Shown piece by piece: positions 36,180 through 37,276 of a stretch of 37,276 nt of DNA. Position 1 is the stretch's first letter. Every line of letters starts with the position of its first letter. The position numbers and the translations under genes were made by a program. The stretch covers positions 107,293 to 144,568 of the forward strand of contig MSTD01000006.1 of NCBI GenBank assembly GCA_001942045.1, written 5' to 3'. Origin of the DNA: Mycolicibacterium porcinum (GTDB lineage Bacteria; Actinomycetota; Actinomycetes; Mycobacteriales; Mycobacteriaceae). Under the pieces are notes generated by a model. It was not told the DNA's origin and ran no database searches. It was given only the letters and a program-made list of their open reading frames with translations.

Positions 36180-36192
36180 TCACAGTCTGTGA
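36180..36192. promoter_or_regulatory. Perfect palindrome upstream of bioA
   Basis: TCACAG-T-CTGTGA, a 6-1-6 palindrome ending 23 bases before the bioA start and 10 bases before its -10 box, so it lies in the promoter spacer region. The regulator is unknown. Confidence 0.5.
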
Positions 36193-36201
36193 GCAAAGCG
36201 C

Positions 36202-36207
36202 TAGGCT
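36202..36207 (+). promoter_or_regulatory. -10 box of bioA, leaderless spacing
   Basis: TAGGCT followed by eight bases and the GTG at 36216; no Shine-Dalgarno. Confidence 0.5.
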
Positions 36208-36215
36208 GCCCGACT

Positions 36216-37276
36216 GTGGCTGAGCTGACCCCAGCGCAGATCAATGCCATCGACGCGGCCCACATCTGGCACCCCTACAGCGCCATGGGCTCCGACGCCC
36301 TTCCGCCGGTGGTGGCGGTGGGCGCCAAAGGCGCGTGGCTGACTGTGATCGACCCTACCGACGGCGCCCCCATCGAGGTGATCGATGCGATGGCGTCCTG
36401 GTGGACCGCGGTGCACGGACACGGGCACCCGGTGCTCGACCGTGCCATCACCGACCAGCTGGCCACCATGAACCACGTCATGTTCGGCGGTCTGACCCAC
36501 GAACCGGCCGCACGGCTGGCCCAGTTGCTGGTTGAACTCACGCCCGAGGGCCTGGAGACGGTGTTCTTCAGCGATTCCGGGTCGGTATCCGTCGAGGTGG
36601 CGGTGAAGATGGCGTTGCAGTACTGGCGCAGCCTGGACCGAGGCTCCAAGCACCGGCTGATGACCTGGCGCGGCGGCTATCACGGCGACACGTTCACCCC
36701 GATGAGCGTGTGCGATCCCGACGGTGGCATGCACTCGCTGTGGACCGATGTTCTGGTAGCGCAGGAGTTCGCCCCGCCAGTGCCCGCCGACTACCAGCCG
36801 GCCTACAGCGAGGCCTTCGAGCGGCAGCTGGCCGACCGGGCCGATGAACTCGCCGCGGTGATCGTAGAGCCCGTAGTCCAAGGCGCCGGCGGGATGCGCT
36901 TTCACGACCCGCGTTATCTGGCCGATCTGCGCGCGATCTGCGATCGCCACGACGTCCTTCTGATCTTCGACGAGATCGCCACCGGATTCGGCCGCACCGG
37001 CAAGCTGTTCGCCGCCGAGCACGCCGGCGTCAGTCCCGACATCATGTGCGTGGGCAAAGCGCTGACCGGGGGCTACATCACCCTGGCCGCCACGCTGTGC
37101 ACGCGAGAGGTCGCGCGCACGATCAGCGAGGGGGAGCCCGGCGCCCTCATGCACGGGCCGACGTTCATGGCGAACGCACTGGCCTGCGCGGTCGGCGTCG
37201 CTGCGGTGGAACTGCTGATCAGCGGGGACTGGCCGGCGCGGGTGGCCGAGATCGAGGCCGGATTGCGGGAGGGGCT
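36216..37276 (+). CDS. bioA: Adenosylmethionine-8-amino-7-oxononanoate aminotransferase, 5' part
   Basis: PLP aminotransferase making 7,8-diaminopelargonate from KAPA with SAM as amino donor, in biotin synthesis. About 353 residues are present before the right edge; the family has about 430. Visible: [77 protein letters not shown] and the PLP lysine in CVGKALTGG. The GTG start at 36216 has no Shine-Dalgarno and a -10 box at leaderless spacing. Position matches Rv1568; bioF and bioD would be expected next. Confidence 0.95.
   Translation, partial: MAELTPAQINAIDAAHIWHPYSAMGSDALPPVVAVGAKGAWLTVIDPTDGAPIEVIDAMASWWTAVHGHGHPVLDRAITDQLATMNHVMFGGLTHEPAARLAQLLVELTPEGLETVFFSDSGSVSVEVAVKMALQYWRSLDRGSKHRLMTWRGGYHGDTFTPMSVCDPDGGMHSLWTDVLVAQEFAPPVPADYQPAYSEAFERQLADRADELAAVIVEPVVQGAGGMRFHDPRYLADLRAICDRHDVLLIFDEIATGFGRTGKLFAAEHAGVSPDIMCVGKALTGGYITLAATLCTREVARTISEGEPGALMHGPTFMANALACAVGVAAVELLISGDWPARVAEIEAGLREG

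Noticed and set aside
36180..36192. CRP-type site (TGTGA-N6-TCACA) upstream of bioA
   Set aside because: The half-sites are in the opposite order (TCACA...TGTGA) with only three bases between, so it does not fit the CRP consensus.

Overview
The window is high-GC, gene-dense DNA from a mycobacterium, most likely a fast-growing environmental Mycolicibacterium. The conserved backbone (dinB, ansA, lspA, RluD-type synthase, dnaE1, F420-type oxidoreductase, ilvA, treZ/treY/treX, a membrane acyltransferase, bioA) follows, from memory of the M. tuberculosis map, the Rv1537-Rv1568 order. Blocks not found at that place in M. tuberculosis are interspersed. No tRNA, rRNA, CRISPR array, insertion sequence or phage gene was seen.

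Layout. 1-1549: the start of an S4-domain RNA-binding gene, divergent from the Y-family polymerase dinB. 1535-6608: an accessory block with a cytochrome P450, a large secreted Ig-like/DUF1254-DUF1214-type protein made downstream of it, and a divergent IclR regulator; their shared 391-bp control region carries three copies of a 16-bp palindrome. 6631-10709: a secreted small protein and ansA, divergent from an lspA/pseudouridine synthase/rarD operon. 10740-13041: a YCII/DGPF protein paired with an ECF42-like sigma factor, then a TetR gene with a palindrome inside its own promoter. 13112-16660: dnaE1. 16626-19836: a MerR/F420-oxidoreductase divergent pair with a textbook MerR-type promoter, a frameshifted LLM flavin oxidoreductase, a TcmP-type methyltransferase and an SRPBCC protein. 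19830-21990: a small membrane protein, an LpqH-like lipoprotein and ilvA. 21994-27788: an M4 metalloprotease divergent from a tyrosinase that is ATGA-coupled to a DUF2182 membrane protein, then an MFS exporter divergent from an HxlR regulator. 27782-36124: one minus-strand operon acyltransferase-treX-treY-treZ for making trehalose from glycogen. 36216-end: the start of bioA.

Most genes are separated by a few bases or overlap. Convergent pairs commonly overlap at their 3' ends, and many first genes have a TANNNT -10 box six to eight bases before the start codon with no Shine-Dalgarno, pointing to leaderless mRNAs. The most noteworthy items are the triple palindrome around the P450/IclR genes, the MerR-type promoter plus a CxC-x5-CxC regulator beside an F420-type oxidoreductase, and the tyrosinase-DUF2182 coupling. 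All functions are inferred from reading protein sequences; no database search was run.
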